From the NCBI RefSeq assembly GCF_001931685.1, contig NZ_MOOY01000008.1, forward strand, positions 269,582 through 333,581: a stretch of DNA of 64,000 nucleotides, written 5' to 3'. The position numbers were made by a program, and so were the translations under genes. The notes under the pieces are model-generated. The model saw nothing but the letters and a program-made list of their open reading frames with translations. It searched no databases and was not told where the DNA came from. This document shows positions 9,696 to 19,218 of this stretch, in pieces; within the stretch, counting starts at the first letter, position 1; each line of letters opens with the position of its first letter. This stretch comes from Pararhizobium arenae. Lineage in GTDB: Bacteria > Pseudomonadota > Alphaproteobacteria > Rhizobiales > Rhizobiaceae.

Positions 9696-10394
9696 TCAGG
9701 GCGCCCAGTAGATCTGCAGCGGCGATGACGCCCGGCGCAACATGGCGCGGATCGGCATCTCCGCCTCGTCTCCGGGCGCTTCTGCCTTGGCAAGAACATC
9801 CTTCTTGCCGTTGCCTTCGATATGGAGAACCAGAAGTCTGGCATCCTGAAGGCTGGAGAATGTGAATGTCAGGCGCGGCTCGCCCGCGCCGTCGGCTTCC
9901 ATGGTGATCACGCCGCGCGGGGTGTTCGCGTCGAGCGCTTCGGCCAGACGGGAGCCGCCCGGGAAGAACGAGGCGGTATGCCCATCCGTTCCCATGCCGA
10001 GGATCACCACGTCGAAGGGCGCGCCCAGCGAAGCTGTCGCCTCCGTCGCAAGCTCGGCAGCGCGCTCCGCATCATCGGCTGCGTGATAGAGCGGGAGAAA
10101 CTGTGCGCCGGCAGCCGCAGCTTTCAGCAGGTTGTCGCTCACCAGTTTGTGGTTCGAGCGGTCGCTTTCCGGCGGCACGAAACGTTCGTCAACCAGCGTG
10201 ACAACCACATTTGGCCAGTCGATCGGTTTGCTCGACAGTGCCTGGAAAAAGGCTTTCGGCGTCGAGCCTCCGGAAACGACCAGCGTTGCCTTGCCGCGCG
10301 CCGCGATGGCGGTCGAGAGCGCTTCGGCAACAGCGTCGGCAAGACCTTCGGCCAAAGCCGCGCCGTTATCGAATTGGTGCAGGACTTCCCCCAT
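9696..10394 (-). CDS. pgl: 6-phosphogluconolactonase
   Basis: DevB/SOL-type 6-phosphogluconolactonase of 232 residues that hydrolyses 6-phosphogluconolactone to 6-phosphogluconate. Family motifs are [15 protein letters not shown] near residue 40, [17 protein letters not shown] near 85, and [17 protein letters not shown] near 130. It starts nine bases after the zwf stop and precedes edd, so the three consecutive reactions from glucose-6-phosphate are encoded in order. Confidence 0.95.
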   Translation of the reverse strand: MGEVLHQFDNGAALAEGLADAVAEALSTAIAARGKATLVVSGGSTPKAFFQALSSKPIDWPNVVVTLVDERFVPPESDRSNHKLVSDNLLKAAAAGAQFLPLYHAADDAERAAELATEATASLGAPFDVVILGMGTDGHTASFFPGGSRLAEALDANTPRGVITMEADGAGEPRLTFTFSSLQDARLLVLHIEGNGKKDVLAKAEAPGDEAEMPIRAMLRRASSPLQIYWAP

Positions 10395-10403
10395 ATGCGC
10401 TCC

Positions 10404-11879
10404 TTAGATCACTTCATGCCAGGTGCGACCGTCGCGCTCGATCAGCGCGATGGCCTGGCTCGGGCCCCAGGTGCCGGCCGTGTAGGCCTGCGCCTGCTGG
10501 CCGACCTCTTCCCAGGCTTTGAGGATCGGATCGACCCACTGCCACGCAGCCTCGACTTCGTCGCGGCGCATGAACAGCGTCTGGTTGTTTCTGACGACAT
10601 CGAGCAGAAGTCGCTCATAGGCATCGGCGGCGCGGGCGTTGAAGGCTTCGGCAAAGCTCATGTCCAGCGAAACGTTGCGCAGGCGCATGCCGCCCTGGCC
10701 GGGGTCCTTGATCATCAGCGACTGCTTGACGCCTTCGTCCGGCTGTAGGCGAATGATCAGCTGGTTCTGGGCGATACGACCGGCCGATTCGTCGAAGATC
10801 GAATGCGGGATCGGCTTGAAGGTAATGACGATCTCCGACATGCGGGCCGCAAGGCGCTTGCCCGTGCGAATATAGAAGGGAACGCCGGCCCAGCGCCAGT
10901 TGTTGATCTCGGCCTTGATGGCAACGAAGGTCTCTGTGTTGGAGACGCCGCCTTCCAGCTCTTCGAGGTAACCCTTGACCGGACCACCGGCCGAGGCGCC
11001 GGCCTTGTATTGGCCGCGCACGGTTGCCTTCTCGACATTGCTTTCGTTGATCGGCTTCAGGGCGCGCAGCACCTTCAGCTTCTCGTCGCGAACCGCTTCG
11101 GCGTTCATCGACGGCGGCACTTCCATGGCAACGAGGCAGAGCAGCTGTAGGATGTGGTTCTGCACCATGTCGCGCAGCGCGCCGGCCTTGTCATAGTAGC
11201 CGGCCCGGCTTTCGAGCCCGACGGATTCGGCGACCGATATCTGGATATGATCGATGTACTGGGCGTTCCAGAGCGGTTCATAGAGCGCGTTGGCAAAGCG
11301 CAGCGCCATCAGGTTCTGCACCGTTTCCTTGCCAAGGTAGTGGTCGATACGGAAGATCTGGTCTTCGCGGAAAACCCGGCCGATGGTGTCGTTGAGCTCC
11401 AGCGCCGAGGCGAGGTCGCGGCCGATCGGCTTTTCGACGACGATGCGGGTCGATTTGGTGATCAGCTTGTGGTCGCGGATCTTTTCGGAGATGTCGCCGA
11501 AGATGCCGGGGGCTACGGCGAGGTAGAAAGCGCGAACGCGCTCCTTGCCTTCGTCGAGCAAAGCCTTGAGCTTGTCCCAGCCCGCGTCTGACTTGGCATC
11601 TACCGGAATATAGAACAGGCGGTTGAGGAAGGTCTTGACCTGCTCTTCCTGGTATTCGCCGGCCTTCAGATATTCCTTGAGGGCGGCATCCGCAAACTTG
11701 CGGTATTCCTCATGGCTCAGCGCGCTGCGCGAGGCGCCGATGATGCGGGTCGGCTCGGTAAACTGGCCGTCCAGCTGGCGATGATAGAGGGCCGGCAGCA
11801 GCTTGCGTTCGGCGAGGTCGCCCGTGCCGCCGAAAACGACATAGTCAAAGGGCTCGACAGGAATGATCTGGCTGCTCAT
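10404..11879 (-). CDS. zwf: Glucose-6-phosphate 1-dehydrogenase
   Basis: NADP-linked oxidation of glucose-6-phosphate to the lactone, entry step of the Entner-Doudoroff and oxidative pentose phosphate routes. The start is placed at the ATG giving [26 protein letters not shown]. That puts the nucleotide-binding [17 protein letters not shown] near the N-terminus and gives 491 residues, the usual length; the open frame continues upstream but looks non-coding. The active-site motif RIDHYLGKE is present near residue 180. The 189 bases upstream should hold the operon promoter; I could not assign an operator there. Confidence 0.95.
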   Translation of the reverse strand: MSSQIIPVEPFDYVVFGGTGDLAERKLLPALYHRQLDGQFTEPTRIIGASRSALSHEEYRKFADAALKEYLKAGEYQEEQVKTFLNRLFYIPVDAKSDAGWDKLKALLDEGKERVRAFYLAVAPGIFGDISEKIRDHKLITKSTRIVVEKPIGRDLASALELNDTIGRVFREDQIFRIDHYLGKETVQNLMALRFANALYEPLWNAQYIDHIQISVAESVGLESRAGYYDKAGALRDMVQNHILQLLCLVAMEVPPSMNAEAVRDEKLKVLRALKPINESNVEKATVRGQYKAGASAGGPVKGYLEELEGGVSNTETFVAIKAEINNWRWAGVPFYIRTGKRLAARMSEIVITFKPIPHSIFDESAGRIAQNQLIIRLQPDEGVKQSLMIKDPGQGGMRLRNVSLDMSFAEAFNARAADAYERLLLDVVRNNQTLFMRRDEVEAAWQWVDPILKAWEEVGQQAQAYTAGTWGPSQAIALIERDGRTWHEVI

Positions 11880-12029
11880 GAAATTCTCGATCTCTGTTCG
11901 TCTGAGGGTGATATAATCTAATCGATTTAAAAGCGCTAGGGTGCGACGCAATAAAATGCGGGTTTGCGACTTGATACGGTGTGCAGCGGGCTTGTGAAAG
12001 CCGCAGGAAGATTGGCCCAAGATTGGTAT

Positions 12030-12063
12030 GACGCGGGAACAGTTTAATGACGGTTCCCGCGTC
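12030..12063 (-). terminator. Inverted repeat after the puuB-like gene
   Basis: An 11-base stem, GACGCGGGAAC (12030-12040) with GTTCCCGCGTC (12053-12063), lies just after the stop of the minus-strand oxidoreductase and upstream of zwf. In the minus direction it is not followed by a T-run, so it may be a weak or Rho-assisted terminator. Confidence 0.4.
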
Positions 12064-12068
12064 TTCAA

Positions 12069-13355
12069 TCAAAATTTGTCGCGAAGGGCATACCAGCTCA
12101 GCGCCAGAAACAGAAGCGGTGTGCGCAAGCGCGGCCCCCCCGGAAAGCCTGCGATATTGAGGTCGCGATAGAGCTCAAGCTCCGTTCTGTCGCCGCGCAC
12201 AAGGTCGGCATAAAGCTTGCCGCAATAGTTCGACAACATCACGCCATGGCCGGAATAGCCGCCGATCGAGGTGACGCCGGGCATGACCTCTCGCACAAAG
12301 GGCTGGCGAGGCAGGGTGATGCCGACCGAGCCACCCCAGGAATGGGTCATCTCGATCTCGGCAAGCTGCGGATAGATTTCGGCGATCTGCCGGCGGATAT
12401 GGTCGGAGATGTCGCGCGGATTGTCAGCCGTGTAGGCTTCGCGGCCACCAAACAGCAGCCGGCCATTTTTCAAACGGCGGAAATAGCGCACGACAAAACG
12501 CGAATCGGCGACCGATTCGTTGCCGGGAATAACATCAGGAAAATCATCCAGCGGCCGGGTCGCACCGATGAAGGAACGGATCGGCATGACGTGGTTTGCG
12601 GTGACCGGTTCGAGATTGCCGATATAGGCATTGCAGGCAATCAGCGCCCGCTCGGTGCGGATCGTGCCGTGGGTGGTTTCGATCACGATCTTGCCGCCCT
12701 GCCGGTCGATCTTCAGCGCCTTCGTCTTCTCGTGGATGGCAGCGCCTGCGGCCTGAGCCTGCCTGGCAAGCCCGACCAGCAGCTTCATGGGCTGAATATG
12801 GCCGGTGCCGGTATCGCGCACGCCGAAGAGGTAGTGCGTCGAGCCGAGCCGTTCCGCTGTCTCCTTGCCGTCCATGAAGCTGATATGCGGGTAATTGTAG
12901 CGGCTTGCGGCGATCTCGCCATTGGCCCGGTAATATTTCTCCAGCCCCTTCTTGTGACAGACGGAGAGTTGGCCGGGCGTGTAGTCGATATCAATGCCGT
13001 GGTCGTCGGCGAAATCGAGGAGATACCGCTTGGCATTCTCGGCCATGTCGAACAGAGCCTTGGAGCGGTCGTAGCCGAGGGACGCTTCGGCTTCTTCCGG
13101 CCACCAGCGCTGGCCGCTGCCAAGCTGGCCGCCATTGCGCCCAGATGCGCCATCGCCGAAGCGACAGGCCTCGATCAGCGTGACGCGCACGTCGTTCTTC
13201 GCAAGATTGTAGGCGGCCTGCAGGCCGGTAAAGCCGCCGCCGATGATGGCGACGTCCGTTTCGGTGGAGCCGCCGAGGGCCGGATATTCCGGCCGCTCGG
13301 CGACATTGTCCTCATACCAGGAAATCCCCGGCGAGATCGGGCTTTGACACGCCAT
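12069..13355 (-). CDS. puuB: FAD-dependent oxidoreductase, gamma-glutamylputrescine oxidase-like
   Basis: 428-residue flavoprotein of the DAO family. The FAD-binding dinucleotide fold is at the N-terminus (DVAIIGGGFTGLQAAYNLAKN, starting about residue 33), followed by GASGRNGGQLGSGQ, typical of PuuB-like amine oxidases. The C-terminal YSGHGVMLSNYCGK closes the FAD site. PuuB oxidises gamma-glutamylputrescine to the aldehyde. The assignment is strengthened by the glutamine synthetase-like gene directly upstream, 15 bases away, with GGAGG before this start. A different gamma-glutamyl amine substrate is possible, so the specific symbol is an inference from family plus neighbour. Confidence 0.78.
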   Translation of the reverse strand: MACQSPISPGISWYEDNVAERPEYPALGGSTETDVAIIGGGFTGLQAAYNLAKNDVRVTLIEACRFGDGASGRNGGQLGSGQRWWPEEAEASLGYDRSKALFDMAENAKRYLLDFADDHGIDIDYTPGQLSVCHKKGLEKYYRANGEIAASRYNYPHISFMDGKETAERLGSTHYLFGVRDTGTGHIQPMKLLVGLARQAQAAGAAIHEKTKALKIDRQGGKIVIETTHGTIRTERALIACNAYIGNLEPVTANHVMPIRSFIGATRPLDDFPDVIPGNESVADSRFVVRYFRRLKNGRLLFGGREAYTADNPRDISDHIRRQIAEIYPQLAEIEMTHSWGGSVGITLPRQPFVREVMPGVTSIGGYSGHGVMLSNYCGKLYADLVRGDRTELELYRDLNIAGFPGGPRLRTPLLFLALSWYALRDKF

Positions 13356-13370
13356 GGGTTAAGCCTCCTC

Positions 13371-14807
13371 TCAGACGTTGAGAAGCAGGTATTCCCGCTC
13401 CCAGGGGCTGATCACCTGCATGAAGGTCTCGAACTCGCCCCGCTTGACGCCGCCATAGATGGCGATGAACTCGGCACTGAAGACTTCCTCGAAGGATGGT
13501 TCCGATTCCAGCAGGGAGACCGCTTCCAAGAGGCCACGCGGCAAATCGATCGTACCTTCATCGGCGCTGTCGTCTGCCGGTGCGGAGGGCTCCAGCCCCT
13601 GCACGATACCGAGATAGCCGCAGCCGAGCGAGGCGGCGAGCGCCAGATACGGATTGGCATCCGAGCTCGGCAGCCGGTTTTCGACGCGCCGCGCCGCCGG
13701 TTCCGAAACCGGAACGCGGAAGGCGGTGGTGCGGTTGTCGTAGCCCCAGGCGTTGTTGACCGGCGCCGACATATCCGGCGTCAGGCGGCGATAGGAGTTC
13801 ACATAGGGCGCCATCATCGACAGCGCCTTCGGCACATATTTCTGCATGCCGCCGATGAAGGAGAAGAACTCCTTCGACGCAGAGCCGTCAGCGTTGGAGA
13901 ACAGGTTGCGGCCGGTGTTGATCTCGACCACCGACTGGTGGATGTGCATGGCCGAGCCCGGTTGCGCCTGCATCGGCTTTGCCATGAAGGTCGCGTAGAT
14001 GCCGTGTTTCAGCGCCGCCTCGCGGATGGTGCGCTTGAACATGAACACCTGGTCGGCAAGCTCGATCGGGTCGCCGTGGCGCAGGTTGATTTCGAGTTGC
14101 GCCGGGCCCTCTTCATGGATCAGCGTGTCGATCTCCAGACCCTGCTTTTCGGAGAAGTGGTAGATGTCGTCGATCAGTTCGTCGAACTCGTTAACACCGG
14201 CGATCGAGTAAGCCTGCCCGCCCTGGATGGAGCGGCCGGAGCGGCCTGTCGGCGGGCGCAGCGGATAGTCGGGGTCGTCGTTCTTGGCGACGAGATAGAA
14301 TTCGATTTCCGGCGCCACCACCGGCTTCCAGCCGCGCTGCTTGTAAAGGTCGAGCACATGCTTCAACACGTTACGCGGCGTGTAGGGCACGTTTTCGCCG
14401 GAAGAGCCCGCGATGTCGCAGATCACCTGCGCCGTCGGGTCGCTTTCCCAGGGAACGATGGAGAGGGTGGAAAGGTCAGGCACCAGCTTGATGTCGCTGT
14501 CGCGGCTGTCGTAGCGGAAATTGCCGGTTTCATCGGGATATTCGCCGGAAATGGTGTGGCGGTAGATCGCCGAGGGCAGCGCAAGCGAGGTATTGGAGGT
14601 GAATTTCGAGGATGGCATCATCTTGCCGCGCGGTACGCCGGCAATGTCGGGGGTGATGCATTCGATGTCTTCGACTCCCCGAACCTTGAGCCAGTCGACG
14701 GCTTCCTTCCAGGTCTTGACGCCGCGTGGGGCTTGCAGTGCTGCGGGTATTTTCTGTGTTCTCGGAATCTCTTTTACACGGGGGACGAGGGTTCTTTTAG
14801 CAGGCAT
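13371..14807 (-). CDS. puuA: Glutamine synthetase family protein, PuuA-like gamma-glutamylputrescine synthetase
   Basis: 478-residue member of the glutamine synthetase superfamily. It shows the catalytic-domain motifs APEIEFYLV, the histidine-containing SAMHIHQSVV, and NNAWGYDNRTTAFRVP, plus an N-terminal DIAGVPRGKMMPSSKF. True GlnA usually reads differently at the ammonia site. Together with the downstream FAD oxidase this fits PuuA, which ligates glutamate to putrescine using ATP. The pair is transcribed on the minus strand, and a potFGHI polyamine importer is encoded elsewhere in the window. The exact amine substrate is inferred, not shown. Confidence 0.8.
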   Translation of the reverse strand: MPAKRTLVPRVKEIPRTQKIPAALQAPRGVKTWKEAVDWLKVRGVEDIECITPDIAGVPRGKMMPSSKFTSNTSLALPSAIYRHTISGEYPDETGNFRYDSRDSDIKLVPDLSTLSIVPWESDPTAQVICDIAGSSGENVPYTPRNVLKHVLDLYKQRGWKPVVAPEIEFYLVAKNDDPDYPLRPPTGRSGRSIQGGQAYSIAGVNEFDELIDDIYHFSEKQGLEIDTLIHEEGPAQLEINLRHGDPIELADQVFMFKRTIREAALKHGIYATFMAKPMQAQPGSAMHIHQSVVEINTGRNLFSNADGSASKEFFSFIGGMQKYVPKALSMMAPYVNSYRRLTPDMSAPVNNAWGYDNRTTAFRVPVSEPAARRVENRLPSSDANPYLALAASLGCGYLGIVQGLEPSAPADDSADEGTIDLPRGLLEAVSLLESEPSFEEVFSAEFIAIYGGVKRGEFETFMQVISPWEREYLLLNV

Positions 14808-14965
14808 AAATCACCGGTTTTGGGTTCGGATGGGGCATCATAGCCACAGTTTGGCAATTGGCTAGGGGGGCTTGATGGCCCCAGCAGCGGGTTTTTGACA
14901 GTTTTATGCATCGGATTGACTTTCCGCTCACGGCCGTCAAAGGAAAAGAAAACGGGATATGAGCG

Positions 14966-16150
14966 GTGGTTGAAAACTACGACGTCGTGATAATCGGGGC
15001 CGGTGCGGCGGGCATGATGTGCGCCATCGAGGCGGGCAAGCGCGGCCGCCGCGTGATCGTGCTCGACCATGCAAAGGCGCCGGGCGAGAAGATTCGCATC
15101 TCCGGCGGCGGGCGCTGCAACTTCACCAATATCCATGCGAGCCCGAAAGCGTTTCTCTCGGCCAATCCGCATTTCTGCAAATCGGCGCTGGCCCGCTACA
15201 CGCCACAGGATTTCCTCGGCATGGTCGAGCGCCACGGCATCGCCTGGCATGAAAAGACGCTTGGGCAATTGTTCTGCGACGACAGCGCCAAGGATATCAT
15301 CCGCATGCTGCTGTCCGAGATGCGGGATGCCGGCGTCGTTCTGCGTCTGTCGACCTCGATTGAAGCGCTCGAGCAGAGCCTTAGCGGCTTTCGGGTCTCG
15401 ACATCAGGCGGGCGCATCGATTGCAACTCTCTTGTGATCGCATCGGGCGGGAAGTCTATTCCGAAAATGGGCGCCACCGGCTTTGCCTACAAGATCGCGG
15501 AGCAGTTCGGACTTTCTCTGATAGAGACACGCCCGGGCCTCGTGCCTCTGACGCTCGATCCCACGGAGCTCGACAAGCTTGCCCCGCTCTCCGGCGTCGC
15601 CGTGGATGCCCGCGCCAGTGTCGGCAAGACGGGTTTCGAGGAAGCGCTGCTCATCACCCATCGCGGCCTGAGCGGGCCCTGCATCCTGCAGATATCGTCC
15701 TATTGGCGTGAGGGCGGCGAGATAAGCATCCGGCTGCTGCCGTCTTTCGATATCGCGCAGGCTTTGAAAGATGCGCGGAAAGGGCAGGGCAAGCAGGCTC
15801 CGCAAACTATATTGTCGGAACATCTGCCGAAACGGCTCGCCCAGTTCCTTGTCGAGAGTGCCGGTTTGCAGGTGAAGAGCCTCGCCGATCTCTCCGACAA
15901 GGCAATCGATGGTTTTTGCGCTGGCCTCGCCGACTGGCGCATCAAGCCGGCCGGCTCTGAAGGATATCGCACGGCCGAAGTCACGCTCGGCGGCATCGAT
16001 ACGGCGGGCCTCGATTCCCGCACCATGCAGGCCCGCTCGGTCGAAGGCCTCTATTTCATCGGCGAGTGCGTCGATGTCACCGGCTGGCTCGGTGGCTATA
16101 ACTTCCAGTGGGCCTGGGCTTCGGGCTTCTCTGCAGGGCAAGTCGCATAA
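14966..16150 (+). CDS. HI0933/YhiN-family flavoprotein (NAD(P)/FAD-dependent oxidoreductase)
   Basis: 394-residue flavoprotein beginning with a GTG codon. The N-terminal FAD fold is DVVIIGAGAAGMMCAIEAGKRG (residues 6-27), followed by the family signature ISGGGRCNFTN near residue 50 and IASGGKSIPKMGATGFAYKIAEQFG near 160. The C-terminal GLYFIGECVDVTGWLGGYNFQWAWASG closes the FAD site. The physiological substrate of this family is largely unknown; a gut relative, BaiN, acts on bile acids, which should not be transferred here. It is divergent from the puuA-like gene and stands alone. Confidence 0.85.
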   Translation: MVENYDVVIIGAGAAGMMCAIEAGKRGRRVIVLDHAKAPGEKIRISGGGRCNFTNIHASPKAFLSANPHFCKSALARYTPQDFLGMVERHGIAWHEKTLGQLFCDDSAKDIIRMLLSEMRDAGVVLRLSTSIEALEQSLSGFRVSTSGGRIDCNSLVIASGGKSIPKMGATGFAYKIAEQFGLSLIETRPGLVPLTLDPTELDKLAPLSGVAVDARASVGKTGFEEALLITHRGLSGPCILQISSYWREGGEISIRLLPSFDIAQALKDARKGQGKQAPQTILSEHLPKRLAQFLVESAGLQVKSLADLSDKAIDGFCAGLADWRIKPAGSEGYRTAEVTLGGIDTAGLDSRTMQARSVEGLYFIGECVDVTGWLGGYNFQWAWASGFSAGQVA

Positions 16151-16543
16151 AGCCTGCGGTCTTCAGCCAATCTTAAGGGATATGCGGGAACCTGACCTTC
16201 TGCCGGCAGGATCGACCGGCCGGTTTCAGGTCCGGACCTATCCGGTTCTGCATGGCCGAGAAGAATATTCTTCTTATCGGTCGATCTTTCGCGATAAGTG
16301 CGACATCAAACGATTTAATTGCGCATTTATGTAAAAATTAATCGTTGTCGTTGAAAACTGTTCTCATCAGGAGTCTACGGTGGCGGGCAACATGTGAGTT
16401 GCATCGCCAAGCAATGAATGCCCCGACGGACTGGCGGATATCCCCGCATGTTTCGAGCTTAACCACCAGTTTGCCAGCCACGAAAAAGAGCCCTTGCGAG
16501 AGGGTGGGGAGGGGCGGGAGCAGGCTGAACGCCGGGGTGCGCC
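16151..16543 (+). other. Intergenic region before the first chemoreceptor gene
   Basis: 393 bases without a convincing gene. It holds a perfect 16-base palindrome AGAAGAATATTCTTCT at 16259-16274 and an AT-rich stretch at 16310-16350. A GGGTGGGGAGGGGCGGGAGC tract just before the ATG contains purine-rich ribosome-site candidates. The palindrome could be an operator for the chemoreceptor gene. Confidence 0.5.
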
Positions 16544-19072
16544 ATGTTCATTGATAGAGTTCTTGCCCGTTTCAAAATCCAGACGAAGGTTCTGCTCTTC
16601 ATATTTCCCTTCGTCGTCAGCATCTGTGCCGTCGGCATCACCGGACTTTATGCTTCGGGCCTGCTGCAGGGACGCATGGAGATTTCCAACAGCGTTCTGC
16701 AATCGCTCAATGGCTTCAAGGATGTCTATGCCGGCATGAGCCAGTTCCTCCAGCACACGACGCAGGAAAGCCGGGATGACGTCTACGCCAAGCTTGCTGC
16801 CCAGAAGGAAGTGCTGGCTGACACCATGGACGGTCTCGATCCCGCGGCTGACAAGACCAAGCTGGAAGACGCCCAGGCAAAGACGCAGGATGTCGAAGCG
16901 CGCATTGACGGTCTCTGGCAGCTTTATGTCGGCGAAGTCGGCTTGCGCGATGCCATGGGCAAGAGCCTGAACTTCCTGGGCGGCGAACAGGTCAAGATCC
17001 TCGAAGAAGCAACCAAGATGCAGCGCGCCGTGCGGCAGGACGAAAACTCCGCGAAAAGCATGTTGCGCGAAGCCGATCGTCTGACCAATGCCAGCAAGTT
17101 CTTCGCCGATTTCGGCAGCGATTACGCAAAGGCAACCGCGCCGGAAGCCAAGCTGAAGCTCGTCAAGGAGCGTTTCCCGCTCATCAACAAGACCGAGCGC
17201 TCGATCGCCACTGTGCTGCCGAAGTCGCAGAAGGTCGTGGCCGAAACGATCAAGAAGACAGCGACCGAACTTTCCGGTTTCGTCTCCTCCACGGATGCCC
17301 CTGATATCACCGTGCCGGAAATCACACGCCGCGTGTCCCGCTTCCGTCAGGTTTCAATCCAGCTGGCCGGCGCCGCCGGCGAGAAGATGCGCGAGGCGAC
17401 CCGCATCTTCGGCGAACTCGACGAGCCGATCATCCGCTCGGAAGCCATCCTTCTTGCCACCCGCAAGCTGGTGAACTCGATCTATTCCATCCAGATCGCC
17501 TCCGCCCGCTTCCTTGGCCAGACCTCGGACGAAAACCGCAAGAAGCTCCTCAGTGAACTGTCGATCGTGCAGAGCGACATGGACGCGCTGCGCGGCAGCG
17601 CCAGCGGCCTCACCTTCTTCGATGAGGTTGCCGAAGCTCTCGTTCCCGTCCTGAAGAAGATGGACGAGGATAGCGCGGCGCTCGTCGAGATCAGCGCCAA
17701 GCGTTCTCAGGAATTTGCCGCTGCGGGCACTGCCATCGATCTCATCTGGAACCAGCTCAGCGAATTTGCTGATGAACAGAAGACCAGCGCCAGTGTCGAG
17801 CGCGACAAGGCAAACCAGGTTTCGGTCCTTGCCACCGTGCTCGGTATCGTCATCGCCCTGGTTGCCGGTGGTGCTCTCGTCCTGACGCTCAAGGGTCCGA
17901 TCGGCCAGATCACCTCCGTCATGCGCAAGCTGGCCGATGGTTTCGTCGATACCACCATCTCCGGCGAAGCCCGCCGCGACGAAATCGGCGACATGGCCCG
18001 CGCCCTTGGCGTCTTCAAGGAAAATGCTCTTTCGAAGATCCGCATCGAGGCGGAAAGCGAAGAGCAGCGTGCCGCTGCCGAAAGCGAACGCGCCCGCAAC
18101 GACGCCGAAAAGCGCGAAATCGACCGCCAGATCAACTTCGCCGTCGATGCGTTGGCCGCCGGCCTCGGTCGTCTCGCTGCGGGCGATGTCTCGCAGCAGA
18201 TCGAAACCCCGTTCAACGGGCGTCTCGAGCAGTTGCGCCAGGACTTCAACGTCTCGCTGGTTCGCCTGCAGGACACACTCGGACAGATCCGCGGCAACGC
18301 ACTTTCCATCCAGCGCAGCGGCGCAGAGATGAGCGCATCCGCAGACCAGCTCTCCAAGCGCACCGAAGCGCAGGCCGCCTCGCTCGAGGAGACCGCAGCC
18401 GCCGTCGACGAGATCACGACGACGGTTCGCTCCTCTGCCGAGCGTGCCCACGAAGCCAATGCCGTCGTGGTGCAGACGAAGCGAAGCGCCGACAGTTCGG
18501 CGGCCGTCGTTTCGAATGCGATCGAGGCCATGACCCGTATCGAAGGGGCTTCACGCCAGATCGAGCAGATCATCGAAGTCATCGATGACATCGCCTTCCA
18601 GACCAACCTTCTGGCGCTCAATGCCGGCATCGAAGCCGCGCGTGCCGGCGAGGCGGGCAAGGGCTTTGCCGTCGTTGCCCAGGAGGTTCGCGAACTGGCC
18701 CAGCGGTCTGCCGATGCCGCCCGCGAGATCAAGGGGCTCATCAACAAGTCGACCCAGGAGGTCAGTGCCGGCTCGCATCTGGTTCAGGAGACAGGCGCCG
18801 TGCTCGCCTCGATCAGCCAGCAGATCGTTACCGTCAGCCACCATGTCGAGATGATGGCGACCGCCAGCCGCGATCAGGCGGCAGCGCTTGCCGAGGTCAA
18901 CGGCTCCGTCAACCAGATGGACCAGATGACCCAGCAGAACGCGACAATGGTCGATCAGCAGACGAGCGCCAGCCGCCAGCTTGCCAATCAGGCCGACACG
19001 CTGATGATGCTGGTCGAGCAGTTCCGGCTGGAGCCGGAAGCTGGTTCTCAGAGTTATATTCGCGCAGCCTGA
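16544..19072 (+). CDS. Methyl-accepting chemotaxis protein with long helical periplasmic domain
   Basis: 842-residue transmembrane chemoreceptor. TM1 lies at about residues 15-37 and TM2 (SVLATVLGIVIALVAGGALVLTL) at about 426-449. The roughly 390-residue periplasmic part is predicted mostly helical and far longer than a four-helix bundle, resembling double helical-bundle sensors. A HAMP domain follows, then a second HAMP-like segment, and the signalling hairpin with the invariant tip ([42 protein letters not shown], about residues 679-720). Glu/Gln-rich methylation helices flank it. The ligand is unknown. A chemoreceptor paralogue follows after a terminator. Confidence 0.93.
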   Translation: MFIDRVLARFKIQTKVLLFIFPFVVSICAVGITGLYASGLLQGRMEISNSVLQSLNGFKDVYAGMSQFLQHTTQESRDDVYAKLAAQKEVLADTMDGLDPAADKTKLEDAQAKTQDVEARIDGLWQLYVGEVGLRDAMGKSLNFLGGEQVKILEEATKMQRAVRQDENSAKSMLREADRLTNASKFFADFGSDYAKATAPEAKLKLVKERFPLINKTERSIATVLPKSQKVVAETIKKTATELSGFVSSTDAPDITVPEITRRVSRFRQVSIQLAGAAGEKMREATRIFGELDEPIIRSEAILLATRKLVNSIYSIQIASARFLGQTSDENRKKLLSELSIVQSDMDALRGSASGLTFFDEVAEALVPVLKKMDEDSAALVEISAKRSQEFAAAGTAIDLIWNQLSEFADEQKTSASVERDKANQVSVLATVLGIVIALVAGGALVLTLKGPIGQITSVMRKLADGFVDTTISGEARRDEIGDMARALGVFKENALSKIRIEAESEEQRAAAESERARNDAEKREIDRQINFAVDALAAGLGRLAAGDVSQQIETPFNGRLEQLRQDFNVSLVRLQDTLGQIRGNALSIQRSGAEMSASADQLSKRTEAQAASLEETAAAVDEITTTVRSSAERAHEANAVVVQTKRSADSSAAVVSNAIEAMTRIEGASRQIEQIIEVIDDIAFQTNLLALNAGIEAARAGEAGKGFAVVAQEVRELAQRSADAAREIKGLINKSTQEVSAGSHLVQETGAVLASISQQIVTVSHHVEMMATASRDQAAALAEVNGSVNQMDQMTQQNATMVDQQTSASRQLANQADTLMMLVEQFRLEPEAGSQSYIRAA

Positions 19073-19094
19073 TATATTACTTCATAAACGTGCA

Positions 19095-19121
19095 ACGCCC
19101 GGTTCACTGCCGGGCGTTTTT
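19095..19121 (+). terminator. Intrinsic terminator of the first chemoreceptor gene
   Basis: ACGCCCGG (19095-19102) pairs with CCGGGCGT (19110-19117) around a seven-base loop and ends in five T residues. It lies 22 bases after the stop. Confidence 0.85.
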
Positions 19122-19218
19122 GCGTGAAAACCCCAGAAAATAAGGGTTGAAGCCTCATTCGTTGTTAAGGTTTCTAAATCATAAAGGATGCAGATAATCG
19201 TATTGTAGGGTCTTTTTC

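Noticed and set aside
12246..14843. 865-residue plus-strand open frame opposite puuA/puuB
   Set aside because: It runs across two clear minus-strand genes and their gap; the product is low-complexity with Arg/His/Gly bias, typical of antisense frames in GC-rich DNA.
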